From NCBI GenBank assembly GCA_019639115.1, contig JAHBSM010000011.1, positions 62,001-126,000 of the forward strand: 64,000 nucleotides of DNA, in the 5' to 3' direction. This stretch comes from Acidobacteriota bacterium (GTDB lineage Bacteria > Acidobacteriota > Blastocatellia > Pyrinomonadales > Pyrinomonadaceae). A program made the position numbers and the translations under genes. The notes under the pieces are model-generated. The model was not told where the DNA came from, ran no database searches, and saw only the letters and a list, made by a program, of their open reading frames with translations. Shown here piece by piece: positions 46,616-53,798 of the stretch. The first letter of the stretch is position 1. Each line of letters starts with the position of its first letter.

Positions 46616-47656
46616 TTATCTCGTAGATGAGGGCATATGTGCTACCTCATTGGGACGCGAGCGCACCATCATCGACCTGACCGCTGACGGAGCTAAGGCT
46701 AGTCCAGCGAGGATCGCCGCTATCTTTGCTTTGTGAATGAAGGGAAGTCCGAGTTGAAATGCTGCCGCCAAAGCCGTTTGAAACCTTTCGCGTGCGATCT
46801 TCCATTCGTTCCTGTAGATCGCGACGCGGCCTTCGGCCCGAGCAAGCGCAGCTTCTTCCATCGCGATATTTCTCGCAACAGTGGCCAGTTCGTCGGCGTT
46901 AAAGGGAAGTCTTTCGCGAAGGTGGACCCAGACATCCCGGCATCGGGCAATCCGCTGAAGAGTGTCGCCGGTTCCGCTGCCCGGGCGAAGCCTGAACTTG
47001 AAAAGCAATTTTCTAAGGTAGCCGAACTTCGCGCCTGCGAACATCAACCGCATATAGAGATCAAAGTCCTCACTTCGATGCACGGCTTTATCAAACCCGC
47101 CGGATCGGCGAAATATCTCCGCGGACACGATCGTGCCGGAAGGAAGAATGTGGCATTCACCGCGGATCAATTGATCTCGGGAAACGTCGGGCCCCGCAGG
47201 ATTCGCCGAGAGGAAATTTGGGTGATCCACGACCGGCAGGCCGAATGCCTCGGCGTCCGTGTAGGCAAGGTCGTATCCGCCGGAATTCTTGAATTCGAGC
47301 AGTTCCGTAAGGAATCGCGGGTGCCATACGTCATCAGCGTCGAGAAAGGCCAGATTGTCGGCACGAGCGTGCTCGGCGCCCAGATTTCGGGTCGGGCAAA
47401 CCCCGTCGTTACTGACTTTGTCGATGAATATGATGTCATTCTTCCATGGCTCGATCGCAATTCGCAGAGCGTCCGAATCGTCCGGATCGTCATTGAGGAC
47501 GATGACCTCCACGTCCTCGAAGTCCTGGCTGAAGACCGATCCGAGCGTCTCGGCAACAAGACCCGACGACCGGTAGCATGGAATAATGATACTGACCGCA
47601 GGGCTTCGGTCGGTAACGTTTGAGCCGATCTCGATGCTTTTGATCAGGGAACTCAT
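46616..47656 (-). CDS. Family 2 glycosyltransferase
   Basis: 346 residues, GT-A fold: 'VSIIIPCYRSSGLVAETLGSVFSQ', 'VIVLNDDPDD', 'TRNLGAEHARADNLAFLDADDVWHP' (DxD-type metal site), then 'EDFDLYMRLMFAG'. No signal peptide; a C-terminal hydrophobic stretch near 310-330 may touch the membrane. It probably adds sugars to a cell-surface polysaccharide, inferred from family. It starts 6 bases after the ruvB stop and is the last gene of the ruvA-CPBP-ruvB run. Confidence 0.9.
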   Translation of the reverse strand: MSSLIKSIEIGSNVTDRSPAVSIIIPCYRSSGLVAETLGSVFSQDFEDVEVIVLNDDPDDSDALRIAIEPWKNDIIFIDKVSNDGVCPTRNLGAEHARADNLAFLDADDVWHPRFLTELLEFKNSGGYDLAYTDAEAFGLPVVDHPNFLSANPAGPDVSRDQLIRGECHILPSGTIVSAEIFRRSGGFDKAVHRSEDFDLYMRLMFAGAKFGYLRKLLFKFRLRPGSGTGDTLQRIARCRDVWVHLRERLPFNADELATVARNIAMEEAALARAEGRVAIYRNEWKIARERFQTALAAAFQLGLPFIHKAKIAAILAGLALAPSAVRSMMVRSRPNEVAHMPSSTR

Positions 47657-47662
47657 CGACCT

Positions 47663-48703
47663 TTAGTTGAAAAGGCTGGGCTCCGACGGAGCCGCCATCA
47701 GCGATTCTAGGCCGAAATGTTGATAAGCAAGGCGGGTCGCCATCCGGCCGCGTGGGGTGCGATTCAAAAATCCGATCTGAAGCAGATATGGCTCGATCAT
47801 TTCTTCGATCGAGTCCTTTTCTTCGTGGATCGCTGCCGACAGCGTACCAAGCCCTACCGGCCCGCCATCGAATTTTTCGATTATCGTTCTCAGAAGTTTC
47901 GCGTCCATCTCATCGAGCCCGAAACAATCAACCTCCATCCGATCCAAAGCGTTGGCGGCGATCGACTCGTTTATGCTGCCTTCGTGGTCAACTTCTGCAA
48001 AATCGCGCACCCGGCGAAGCAAACGATTCACGATCCTCGGAGTGCCGCGACCCCTGCGAGCTATCTCGTAGGCGCCCGAACCATTGATCTCGACATCGAG
48101 AATGCCTGCCGATCGCGTGCATATCGTACAAAGGTCGTCCACGGAATAGAAATCCAGGTTGAATATGATACCGAACCGGCCTCGAAGCGGCGCAGTTATC
48201 AAGCCCGGACGAGTCGTAGCTCCGACCAGCGTGAATTTAGGTAGATCGAGCTTGATAGAACGTGCCGCGGCCCCCTGGCCGATCATCAGATCGAGGCTGT
48301 AATCCTCCATCGCAGGATACAGGATCTCTTCGATCGCGGGATTGAGGCGATGGATCTCGTCGATGAAGAGTACGTCACCTTCTTCAAGGCCGGTAAGGAT
48401 GGCCGCGAGGTCACCGGCTTTCTCGATGACGGGGCCCGATGTTGCCTTGATCGTCGAGCCCATCTCAGACGCGACGATGTTGGAGAGTGTTGTCTTGCCG
48501 ACACCCGGCGGGCCGGTCAACAAGATATGGTCGAGAGCTTCGCGGCGTCTGAGAGCGGCCTTCATAAATACGCGAAGGTTCTCTTTGACCTTTTTCTGTC
48601 CGATGTATTCTTCCAGCCTAGCCGGGCGCAATGTTGCCTCGAACCGGCTTTCTTCCGGTGTGAGGTTCTCGTTGCGAATGCTGGCCGCTGCTGGATCCGT
48701 CAT
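47663..48703 (-). CDS. ruvB: Holliday junction branch migration ATPase
   Basis: 346 residues. RuvB features: '[12 protein letters not shown]', Walker A '[10 protein letters not shown]' (64-73), Walker B 'LFIDEIHRL', '[20 protein letters not shown]' (sensor and arginine-finger region), and the DNA-binding winged helix '[15 protein letters not shown]'. It forms hexameric rings that drive branch migration with RuvA, whose gene lies just upstream in the same run. RuvC is not in the window. Confidence 0.97.
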   Translation of the reverse strand: MTDPAAASIRNENLTPEESRFEATLRPARLEEYIGQKKVKENLRVFMKAALRRREALDHILLTGPPGVGKTTLSNIVASEMGSTIKATSGPVIEKAGDLAAILTGLEEGDVLFIDEIHRLNPAIEEILYPAMEDYSLDLMIGQGAAARSIKLDLPKFTLVGATTRPGLITAPLRGRFGIIFNLDFYSVDDLCTICTRSAGILDVEINGSGAYEIARRGRGTPRIVNRLLRRVRDFAEVDHEGSINESIAANALDRMEVDCFGLDEMDAKLLRTIIEKFDGGPVGLGTLSAAIHEEKDSIEEMIEPYLLQIGFLNRTPRGRMATRLAYQHFGLESLMAAPSEPSLFN

Positions 48704-48732
48704 TTACAAAGCTCTGCCGTGAAATTCGACAG

Positions 48733-49494
48733 CTAAGGAATCAACCCCTTATTATACAACGCCAAAATGTCCATCGAAAAAGCTACGGCGCAATGGAGCA
48801 CTAATCCGAGCCAAATGGTGCCGTTGCGATAGCTGATCCAGCCCAGAAACACGCCCGCCGCGATCGCAGCGAAAGCCTCGGGCATCGGTTTCTGAAAATG
48901 GATCATCGCGTATGGGACCGTCATTGCCAATATAGAGTACGCACCGAGCGCGGGCCGAGTGCTGTGAACCATGAACCCGCGGAAAAAGAACTCGAGGCCG
49001 AAGAACTGCAAGAAGTAAACCGATTCCCATATCAGAAGCGATCGCGATAGATACGGTGTGCCGTCATAGATATGCAGGAACGGATATTTCCCCGAGAAGC
49101 CCGCTGTCAGCGACATCAGATAAATGAGCGGCAGCATTATCGCGAGACAGATGATCAAGAGCCTGCCGAAACCCGGCTCGATACGATGCGCAAGGCCTAT
49201 CTCACTCAATTTTCTGCGTTGGATCAGGCAGACCCAGGCGGCAGGCAGCACGAAATAGAAGAACAGTGAGACACCGACCCACCAGCACAACAGCGGTAGA
49301 TTGCTGGCACGCGACGAGGCTAGCTCGTCTGCTGCGGCCGGATCGACAAAGAACGAAGCGGCGAGCCGAAAGTATTCCGGTTCCTTGAGATAGGAAATGC
49401 AAGTAAGCCCGGCGGCCGCATAGAGCAGGGCAAATGCGGCTCTGCCGTCAAGACCCGACAGGTCATCACGAATATGTCGGATTATTTCGATCAT
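48733..49494 (-). CDS. CPBP family intramembrane metalloprotease
   Basis: 253 residues, about seven membrane helices. Motif 1 is 'GLEFFFRGF' (E-x3-R; the usual leading double Glu is reduced to one), motif 2 'YAMIHFQKPMPEAF' with the His, and motif 3 'GWISYRNGTIWLGLVLHCAV' with the second His. CPBP proteins process prenylated or bacteriocin-type substrates or act as chaperones; the substrate is unknown here. It sits between ruvA and ruvB, an unrelated function by family knowledge. Confidence 0.88.
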   Translation of the reverse strand: MIEIIRHIRDDLSGLDGRAAFALLYAAAGLTCISYLKEPEYFRLAASFFVDPAAADELASSRASNLPLLCWWVGVSLFFYFVLPAAWVCLIQRRKLSEIGLAHRIEPGFGRLLIICLAIMLPLIYLMSLTAGFSGKYPFLHIYDGTPYLSRSLLIWESVYFLQFFGLEFFFRGFMVHSTRPALGAYSILAMTVPYAMIHFQKPMPEAFAAIAAGVFLGWISYRNGTIWLGLVLHCAVAFSMDILALYNKGLIP

Positions 49495-49531
49495 TCCTCG
49501 GCGTTACCTGAGCAGCCAAACATAGCGGAGG

Positions 49532-50140
49532 TCAACGTGCAAGCCGCTGAAGAGCATCACGAAGCAGCTTCTGGACCGACGAAGCATCCGATCCCTTCGC
49601 GGCGTCCTTGAGTGCGTTCTCGGCCGCGGCCTTCTGATAACCCAGATTCAGGAGCGCCGAGAGTGCGTCCTCATAGACCGAGCCGGACGAACCTGATCCG
49701 TCGCGGCCGGCGGGGTCTGAGACCGCGGCCGCTGACATTTCGCCGATCTTGTCGCGCAGCTCGATGATAGTGCGTTCGGCAGTTTTTTGTCCGACCCCGG
49801 GCACGGCTTTGATGCGGGCGGCGTTCCCGGTCCTTACCGCCGCGATGAACTCTTCGCCGGTCATTCCGGAAAGGATCGTGATCCCGAGCTTTGGACCAAT
49901 GCCCTGGACACCGATCAGTTTTACGAACAATTCCCGGTCTGCGGCTGATGTAAAGCCAAATAACTGGATCGCGTCCTCTCTAACGTGAGTGTAGATACGG
50001 AGAGCCGTTTCGCTGCCCACCTCGCCGAGATCGTAGAACGTCGAAAGCGGAATATGTATCTCATAGCCGACACCGCCGACGTCTATGACCGCTATGCCGG
50101 GCGACTTTTCGAGTAATTTTCCTGAAAGATATGCGATCAT
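49532..50140 (-). CDS. ruvA: Holliday junction branch migration protein RuvA
   Basis: 202 residues with the three RuvA domains: OB fold ('MIAYLSGKLLEKSPGIAVIDVGGVGYEIHIP'), two helix-hairpin-helix motifs ('LIGVQGIGPKLGITILS', 'IKAVPGVGQKTAERTIIEL'), a flexible Gly/Ser linker (about 140-155), and the C-terminal three-helix domain ('ALLNLGYQKAAAENALKDA') that contacts RuvB. First gene of the minus-strand run ruvA - CPBP - ruvB - glycosyltransferase. Confidence 0.96.
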   Translation of the reverse strand: MIAYLSGKLLEKSPGIAVIDVGGVGYEIHIPLSTFYDLGEVGSETALRIYTHVREDAIQLFGFTSAADRELFVKLIGVQGIGPKLGITILSGMTGEEFIAAVRTGNAARIKAVPGVGQKTAERTIIELRDKIGEMSAAAVSDPAGRDGSGSSGSVYEDALSALLNLGYQKAAAENALKDAAKGSDASSVQKLLRDALQRLAR

Positions 50141-50334
50141 CGAGGCGACTCAGGTGAATCCGAATTTTAACCCGTGTCGGCGGGCAACGCTAATCCCGTT
50201 CGCTCGAATCTTAACGAATGCAGTAGATCGCACGGTTGGCGTTTCATTAGCGGGGTCAGTCAAGGTATCATACTCATTTGAAACCGATCACGGTGATCTG
50301 ACGTAAAGATAAATAGAGTAGTTGAGGTTTTTTC

Positions 50335-50673
50335 ATGCGAGGCGGAGCATTTATAAAGAGGTTTTTTCCATTCGTATTCACGTTCGTGATCGGCATCCTC
50401 GTCACGAGTTTGTTCGTCAATATTTCGATGCCACGGTTCGGCCGCGGTGACCGATGCGAGCGAAAGCGCGAAAGCGCACGCGCCCTGGCGGAATACTCAA
50501 GGCTCATTGACGAGAACGAGCGGCTCAGAGCTGAGAACGAACAGCTTCGCACCGAACGGATGCGAGTTGAGGCTGTCCCGGGCTTGACACTATCTGATAC
50601 GCCCGGAGCCGTCCCTCCTCCGCCGGCTCCCGTAGTCCCCGTTCGGCCTTCAGCATTACGGCACGGCCGCTAA
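50335..50673 (+). CDS. Hypothetical small membrane protein with coiled coil and Pro-rich tail
   Basis: 112 residues. One membrane helix (about 9-28, 'RFFPFVFTFVIGILVTSLFV') is followed by a charged coiled coil (about 45-78, 'LIDENERLRAENEQLRTERMR') and a Pro-rich end ('PPPPAPVVPVRP'). GAGG with eight-base spacing precedes the ATG. I recognise no family. It lies just before the BMC locus on the same strand but its link to that locus is unproven. Confidence 0.65.
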   Translation: MRGGAFIKRFFPFVFTFVIGILVTSLFVNISMPRFGRGDRCERKRESARALAEYSRLIDENERLRAENEQLRTERMRVEAVPGLTLSDTPGAVPPPPAPVVPVRPSALRHGR

Positions 50674-50688
50674 CAGAATTCAAACTCA

Positions 50689-50741
50689 AGAGGTCCGCAG
50701 GTTACCTTCGCTCGATGCGATATGGTAATCTGGGGACCTCT
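50689..50741 (+). promoter_or_regulatory. Long stem-loop directly before the BMC aldolase start
   Basis: An 18-position stem (50689-50706 / 50724-50741) with 16 Watson-Crick pairs, one G-T wobble and one G-G mismatch, and a 17-base loop. It ends five bases before the aldolase ATG at 50747. The only Shine-Dalgarno-like sequence (GGGGA, 50732-50736) is inside the 3' arm. It could end the upstream transcript (weak TCGTTT) or control translation of the BMC operon. Confidence 0.6.
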
Positions 50742-50746
50742 CGTTT

Positions 50747-51544
50747 ATGGACGAATCAAAAGCCCGGAAGCTAATCGTCGAGATCGGTAAGCTGCTCTAT
50801 GATCGCAGCTATGTCGTGTCGTCCGACGGCAACGTAAGCATTCGGCTCAGCGAGAATACGGTGCTGGCAACGCCGACGATGACCTGCAAAGGGCGTATGA
50901 CCGAGGACTGTCTTGCGCTTACAGATATGGACGGCAAGCCGCTGTCTGACAAACGCGCCTCGTCAGAGCTGGCGATGCATCTTCTCATATACAAGATGCG
51001 CCCTGATGTCCGAGCGGTCTGCCACGCTCATCCGCCGCATGGTACGGCCTTTGCCGTCGCCGGGCTCGCGATCGATAAGCCGATACTGAGCGAAGTGATC
51101 TTGACGCTAGGCTGTGTGCCGCTCACGGGTTACGGGACGCCTTCTACAAACGAGCTGACCGAAGCAATGAAGCCATTCATCAAGGATCATAATGCGCTCC
51201 TTATGGCTAACCACGGAGCGGTGGCTTACGGCGACGACCTCTGGCAGGCATTCGACCGGCTCGAGACGCTTGAGCATACGGCAAAGATAGCGATACTGGC
51301 TCGTACGCTGGGCGGAGCGAATGACCTGCCGCCCGACGCGATACGCAAGCTCATAGATATAAGGGAAAAGGCCGGTTACCTCAGAGAGAATGCTCGCTGC
51401 CAGTCGTGCGGATATCTGCATGATCTCGGGATATCGTGCGAGACGAACGGAAGCGCCTCTTTGGACACAACCGATGGACAACGGGTATCGCTTTCGCGAG
51501 ACGAACTCATCGAGCTTTTGAGTAAAGCGGCCAACTTAAGTTAA
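50747..51544 (+). CDS. Class II aldolase of a bacterial microcompartment locus
   Basis: 265 residues. Class II aldolase/adducin fold with catalytic Glu74 ('RASSELAMH') and Zn ligands His93, His95 ('CHAHPPHG') and His156 ('MANHGAVAYGDD'). Close to fuculose-phosphate aldolases, which split fuculose/rhamnulose-1-phosphate to DHAP and lactaldehyde. Two extras follow the catalytic domain: 'RCQSCGYLHDLGISC' (Cys218, 221, 231) and, after a flexible Gly/Ser/Thr linker, a short amphipathic helix 'SRDELIELLSKAANLS' that resembles an encapsulation peptide. The four shell genes directly downstream strongly suggest it is the cargo enzyme. Confidence 0.9.
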   Translation: MDESKARKLIVEIGKLLYDRSYVVSSDGNVSIRLSENTVLATPTMTCKGRMTEDCLALTDMDGKPLSDKRASSELAMHLLIYKMRPDVRAVCHAHPPHGTAFAVAGLAIDKPILSEVILTLGCVPLTGYGTPSTNELTEAMKPFIKDHNALLMANHGAVAYGDDLWQAFDRLETLEHTAKIAILARTLGGANDLPPDAIRKLIDIREKAGYLRENARCQSCGYLHDLGISCETNGSASLDTTDGQRVSLSRDELIELLSKAANLS

Positions 51545-51586
51545 ACTTGTCAGGCGTTCAAATTGAAACCCCAGGAGCTGAACTAA

Positions 51587-51865
51587 ATGCAAGAAGCATT
51601 AGGAATGGTTGAGACAAAAGGCCTCGTGGCTACGATCGAGGCTGCCGACGCTATGGTAAAGGCGGCCAACGTCCAGCTTGTCGGTTATGAGAAGATCGGG
51701 GCCGGATTCGTAACGGCAATAGTCCGCGGCGATGTGGCTGCGGTCAAAGCGGCAACCGACGCCGGTGCCGCAGCGGCGCGTCGGGTCGGAGAGCTCGTAA
51801 GTGTCCACGTTATTCCTCGTCCGCACTCCAGCGTAGATGAGACGCTGCCTGTTGTCAGAAAATAA
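51587..51865 (+). CDS. BMC-H hexameric microcompartment shell protein
   Basis: 92 residues, single BMC domain of the PduA/EutM/CcmK type: '[24 protein letters not shown]', '[30 protein letters not shown]'. The pore loop, GSG in PduA, reads GAG here (residues 38-40), a less polar opening. The tail '[16 protein letters not shown]' is the usual extension. It should tile the facets of the shell. AGGAG lies nine bases before the ATG. A stem-loop separates it from the pentamer genes. Confidence 0.95.
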   Translation: MQEALGMVETKGLVATIEAADAMVKAANVQLVGYEKIGAGFVTAIVRGDVAAVKAATDAGAAAARRVGELVSVHVIPRPHSSVDETLPVVRK

Positions 51866-51873
51866 GGCTGTTC

Positions 51874-51912
51874 GGGCGGCCAAGTTACGCCATTTGGCCC
51901 TTTTGGCCGTCC
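51874..51912 (+). promoter_or_regulatory. Stem-loop between BMC-H and the first BMC-P gene
   Basis: Ten-base stem GGGCGGCCAA / TTGGCCGTCC (one G-T wobble) with a 19-base loop, nine bases after the BMC-H stop. No U-tract. It may stabilise the 5' BMC-H message or dampen read-through into the low-copy pentamer genes. Confidence 0.5.
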
Positions 51913-51934
51913 AAATGCAGTTCACCAGTGCACG

Positions 51935-52204
51935 ATGATCATCGCCCGCATACTTGGCACCGTCGTTTCCACCCAAAAGGACGAACGCCTCCACGGAAAA
52001 AAATTGCTGATCGTGAAGCCGATCGACCTTGACGGCTCAGATCAGAGCGGATATGTGGTCGCTGTCGATACGGTCGGCGCCGGATATCATGAGAAAGTGA
52101 TCGTTGTCGGCGGATCCTCGGCACGTATGGCTGAAGGAAACAAGGATTGCCCTGTGGATTCTGCCATCATTGGTGTCATCGATGAGATAGACCTAACCTC
52201 CTGA
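51935..52204 (+). CDS. BMC-P pentameric shell protein (EutN/CcmL family), first of three
   Basis: 89 residues, classical EutN/CcmL: 'IIARILGTVVSTQKDERLHGKKLLIVKPIDLDG', 'VAVDTVGAGYHEKVIVVGGSSAR', 'PVDSAIIGVIDEID'. It keeps the GSSAR motif near the pentamer pore. Pentamers cap the vertices of the shell. Its stop overlaps the next start by one base (TGATG), so the two are translationally coupled. Confidence 0.93.
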   Translation: MIIARILGTVVSTQKDERLHGKKLLIVKPIDLDGSDQSGYVVAVDTVGAGYHEKVIVVGGSSARMAEGNKDCPVDSAIIGVIDEIDLTS

Positions 52205-52482
52205 TGCAGATCGCTCGAGTAATAGGAACAGTCGTATCCACGGTCAAGAACGCGACATTGGCCGGTCGTAAGTTCCTTATCGTTCAGACGCTTGATGCTG
52301 ATCTGAAAGAAAGGGGAAGGCCCATGGTAGCTCTCGACGCCGTCGGAGCAGGTGTAGGCGAACTTGTATTTTGGTGTCGTGGAAAGGAAGCGAGCTTTCC
52401 GTTCAAACGCGACGAAACGCCCACGGATTGCACTATCGTCGGGATCATCGATTCCGACGAACATGTATTCAACGGCGAATAA
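52204..52482 (+). CDS. BMC-P pentameric shell protein (EutN/CcmL family), second of three
   Basis: 92 residues. Same fold ('QIARVIGTVVSTVKNATLAGRKFLIVQTLDADL', 'VALDAVGAGVGELVFWC', 'TDCTIVGIIDSDEHVF') but the GSSAR block is replaced by 'RGKEASFPFK', so its pore and surface differ from the first paralogue. Coupled to the preceding gene by a one-base overlap. Confidence 0.9.
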   Translation: MQIARVIGTVVSTVKNATLAGRKFLIVQTLDADLKERGRPMVALDAVGAGVGELVFWCRGKEASFPFKRDETPTDCTIVGIIDSDEHVFNGE

Positions 52483-52544
52483 CGAGTAGCGTACGATCAA
52501 CGTGAGATCGGACGCCCGGAATTGTTAGAGCATTTATCTCCACT

Positions 52545-52817
52545 ATGTTGATAGCCAGGGTCATCGGCAACGTCGTCGCAACGCAGAAGAATCAGCGTTA
52601 CGAGGGCACTCGTGCGATGCTCTGCCGCCAAATAACTCCACAGGGCGAAGATATGGAATACACATGCATCGCACTCGACTCTGTAAATGCAGGAGCGGGC
52701 GACATCGTGATAATCGCTCAGGAAGGCTGGTCGGCATCGACTGCAGCGACAGGCAAGGCGGGTGCCGCGATCGACTCGGCGATAGTCGGTGTTGTCGATC
52801 GGATCGACCTGCTCTAG
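52545..52817 (+). CDS. BMC-P pentameric shell protein (EutN/CcmL family), third of three
   Basis: 90 residues: 'LIARVIGNVVATQKNQRYEGTRAMLCRQITPQGED', 'IALDSVNAGAGDIVIIAQEGWSAS', 'AIDSAIVGVVDRIDLL'. The GSSAR position reads 'EGWSASTAATGK'. Sixty-two bases separate it from the second paralogue. The three differ enough to suggest distinct vertex roles rather than dosage copies. Confidence 0.92.
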   Translation: MLIARVIGNVVATQKNQRYEGTRAMLCRQITPQGEDMEYTCIALDSVNAGAGDIVIIAQEGWSASTAATGKAGAAIDSAIVGVVDRIDLL

Positions 52818-52831
52818 GAGCTATAGGATAC

Positions 52832-52847
52832 CGGTCAGGTTTGACCG
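52832..52847 (+). promoter_or_regulatory. Short hairpin after the third BMC-P gene
   Basis: Perfect six-base stem CGGTCA / TGACCG with a GGTT loop, 15 bases after the stop of the third BMC-P gene and before the small Cys protein gene. No U-tract, so a terminator is unlikely. Confidence 0.35.
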
Positions 52848-52865
52848 TTCAATGTCGTCGATACG

Positions 52866-53078
52866 ATGCAGGATGCGAATGACAGATCAGCTGGTGAGGC
52901 CGCAGCCGCCGACCGTTCGGCAGTTGATGTCATCACCCATTCCAGCTTAGATAAATTCAATATAGCGGAGGCAATAGCCGACAGCATCTTTGGCCATCTG
53001 AGTAAGGAAAAGGCTTGTCAGTTCGAGCCCGACAAGCCTTGCGATCATTGCTCCATGTGCAGTAGCCGGGGCTTCTGA
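52866..53078 (+). CDS. Small cysteine-containing protein at the end of the BMC locus
   Basis: 70 residues. A disordered Ala/Asp/Ser N-terminus (1-25) leads to an amphipathic helix (about 28-46, 'LDKFNIAEAIADSIFGHL') and a tail with four cysteines: Cys51, Cys59, Cys62, Cys65 (C-x7-C-x2-C-x2-C). The helix could target it into the shell and the cysteines could hold Zn or an iron-sulfur cluster. There is no clear Shine-Dalgarno. I know no family. It is kept because of its position as last gene of the locus and its sensible composition; it could be spurious. Confidence 0.5.
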   Translation: MQDANDRSAGEAAAADRSAVDVITHSSLDKFNIAEAIADSIFGHLSKEKACQFEPDKPCDHCSMCSSRGF

Positions 53079-53079
53079 C

Positions 53080-53775
53080 CTACTTATTTGCCGGCGGGGC
53101 AGCCGAGTTGGCGCTGTTAGCCGGAGCAGCGGGTGCAGACGGCGCAGCGGGTGCAGACGGCGCTTCCCGTCTGAGCGAATTCGAGTTCCCGACATTCGGT
53201 GCCTGCCGTGCCCCTTCGTCAGCTTTGAAGAACGGTTCTTCTTTGAACCCCAACAGGCTTGCCGTGATCACCGCGGGGAACGAATTCCGAAGCGTGTTGT
53301 AGGAAGTAACTGCATCGTTGTAATCGAGCCTGGCCGTATTTATCCGATTCTCAGTCCCCGAAAGCTCATCCTGGACCTTCATGAACGCCTCGTTCGACCG
53401 AAGCTGCGGGTACTGTTCCTGCAGCATCAGCAATCGTCCGATCGTGCCTCCGAAAGTGTTGTTGGCATCGATTATCGCTTGCTTCTGCTCCGGCGACTTA
53501 TCACCATCGGAACCTTGAGGAGCGGCCTGCTGAGCATTTAGCAGCCGGGAGCGGGCATCGGCTATCTGCCCGAAAACTTCCTGTTCCTGGATCGCCGACA
53601 TTTTTGCGACCTCGACAATATTGGGTATCAGATCTGCACGACGCTGCAGGGCGCTTTCAACGTTGGCCCATTTCCCCTTCACTTGCTGCTGCTTTGCGTT
53701 GAGGTCGTTATAGCTGCATCCAGACAGCCCGAACGCCGCAAACAAGAATATGCTCAGTAATAAGATCCTTTTCAT
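53080..53775 (-). CDS. LemA family lipoprotein
   Basis: 231 residues. Lipobox 'LSGC' (Cys about 20), then the LemA helical core 'YNDLNAKQQQVKGKWANVESALQRRADLIPNIVEVAK', 'ENRINTARLDYNDAVTSYNTLRNSFPAVITASLLGF'. The C-terminal 45 residues are Pro/Ala/Ser/Asn-rich and disordered. LemA proteins are of unknown function and are commonly found with TPM (YgcG-like) proteins, as here. Last gene of the TPM - nucleotidyltransferase - LemA run. Confidence 0.92.
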   Translation of the reverse strand: MKRILLLSIFLFAAFGLSGCSYNDLNAKQQQVKGKWANVESALQRRADLIPNIVEVAKMSAIQEQEVFGQIADARSRLLNAQQAAPQGSDGDKSPEQKQAIIDANNTFGGTIGRLLMLQEQYPQLRSNEAFMKVQDELSGTENRINTARLDYNDAVTSYNTLRNSFPAVITASLLGFKEEPFFKADEGARQAPNVGNSNSLRREAPSAPAAPSAPAAPANSANSAAPPANK

Positions 53776-53798
53776 ACTTGTCTCCTTTGATTTTGCTT

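Noticed and set aside
46733..47623. 296-codon open frame on the plus strand
   Set aside because: Antisense to a well-supported family 2 glycosyltransferase.
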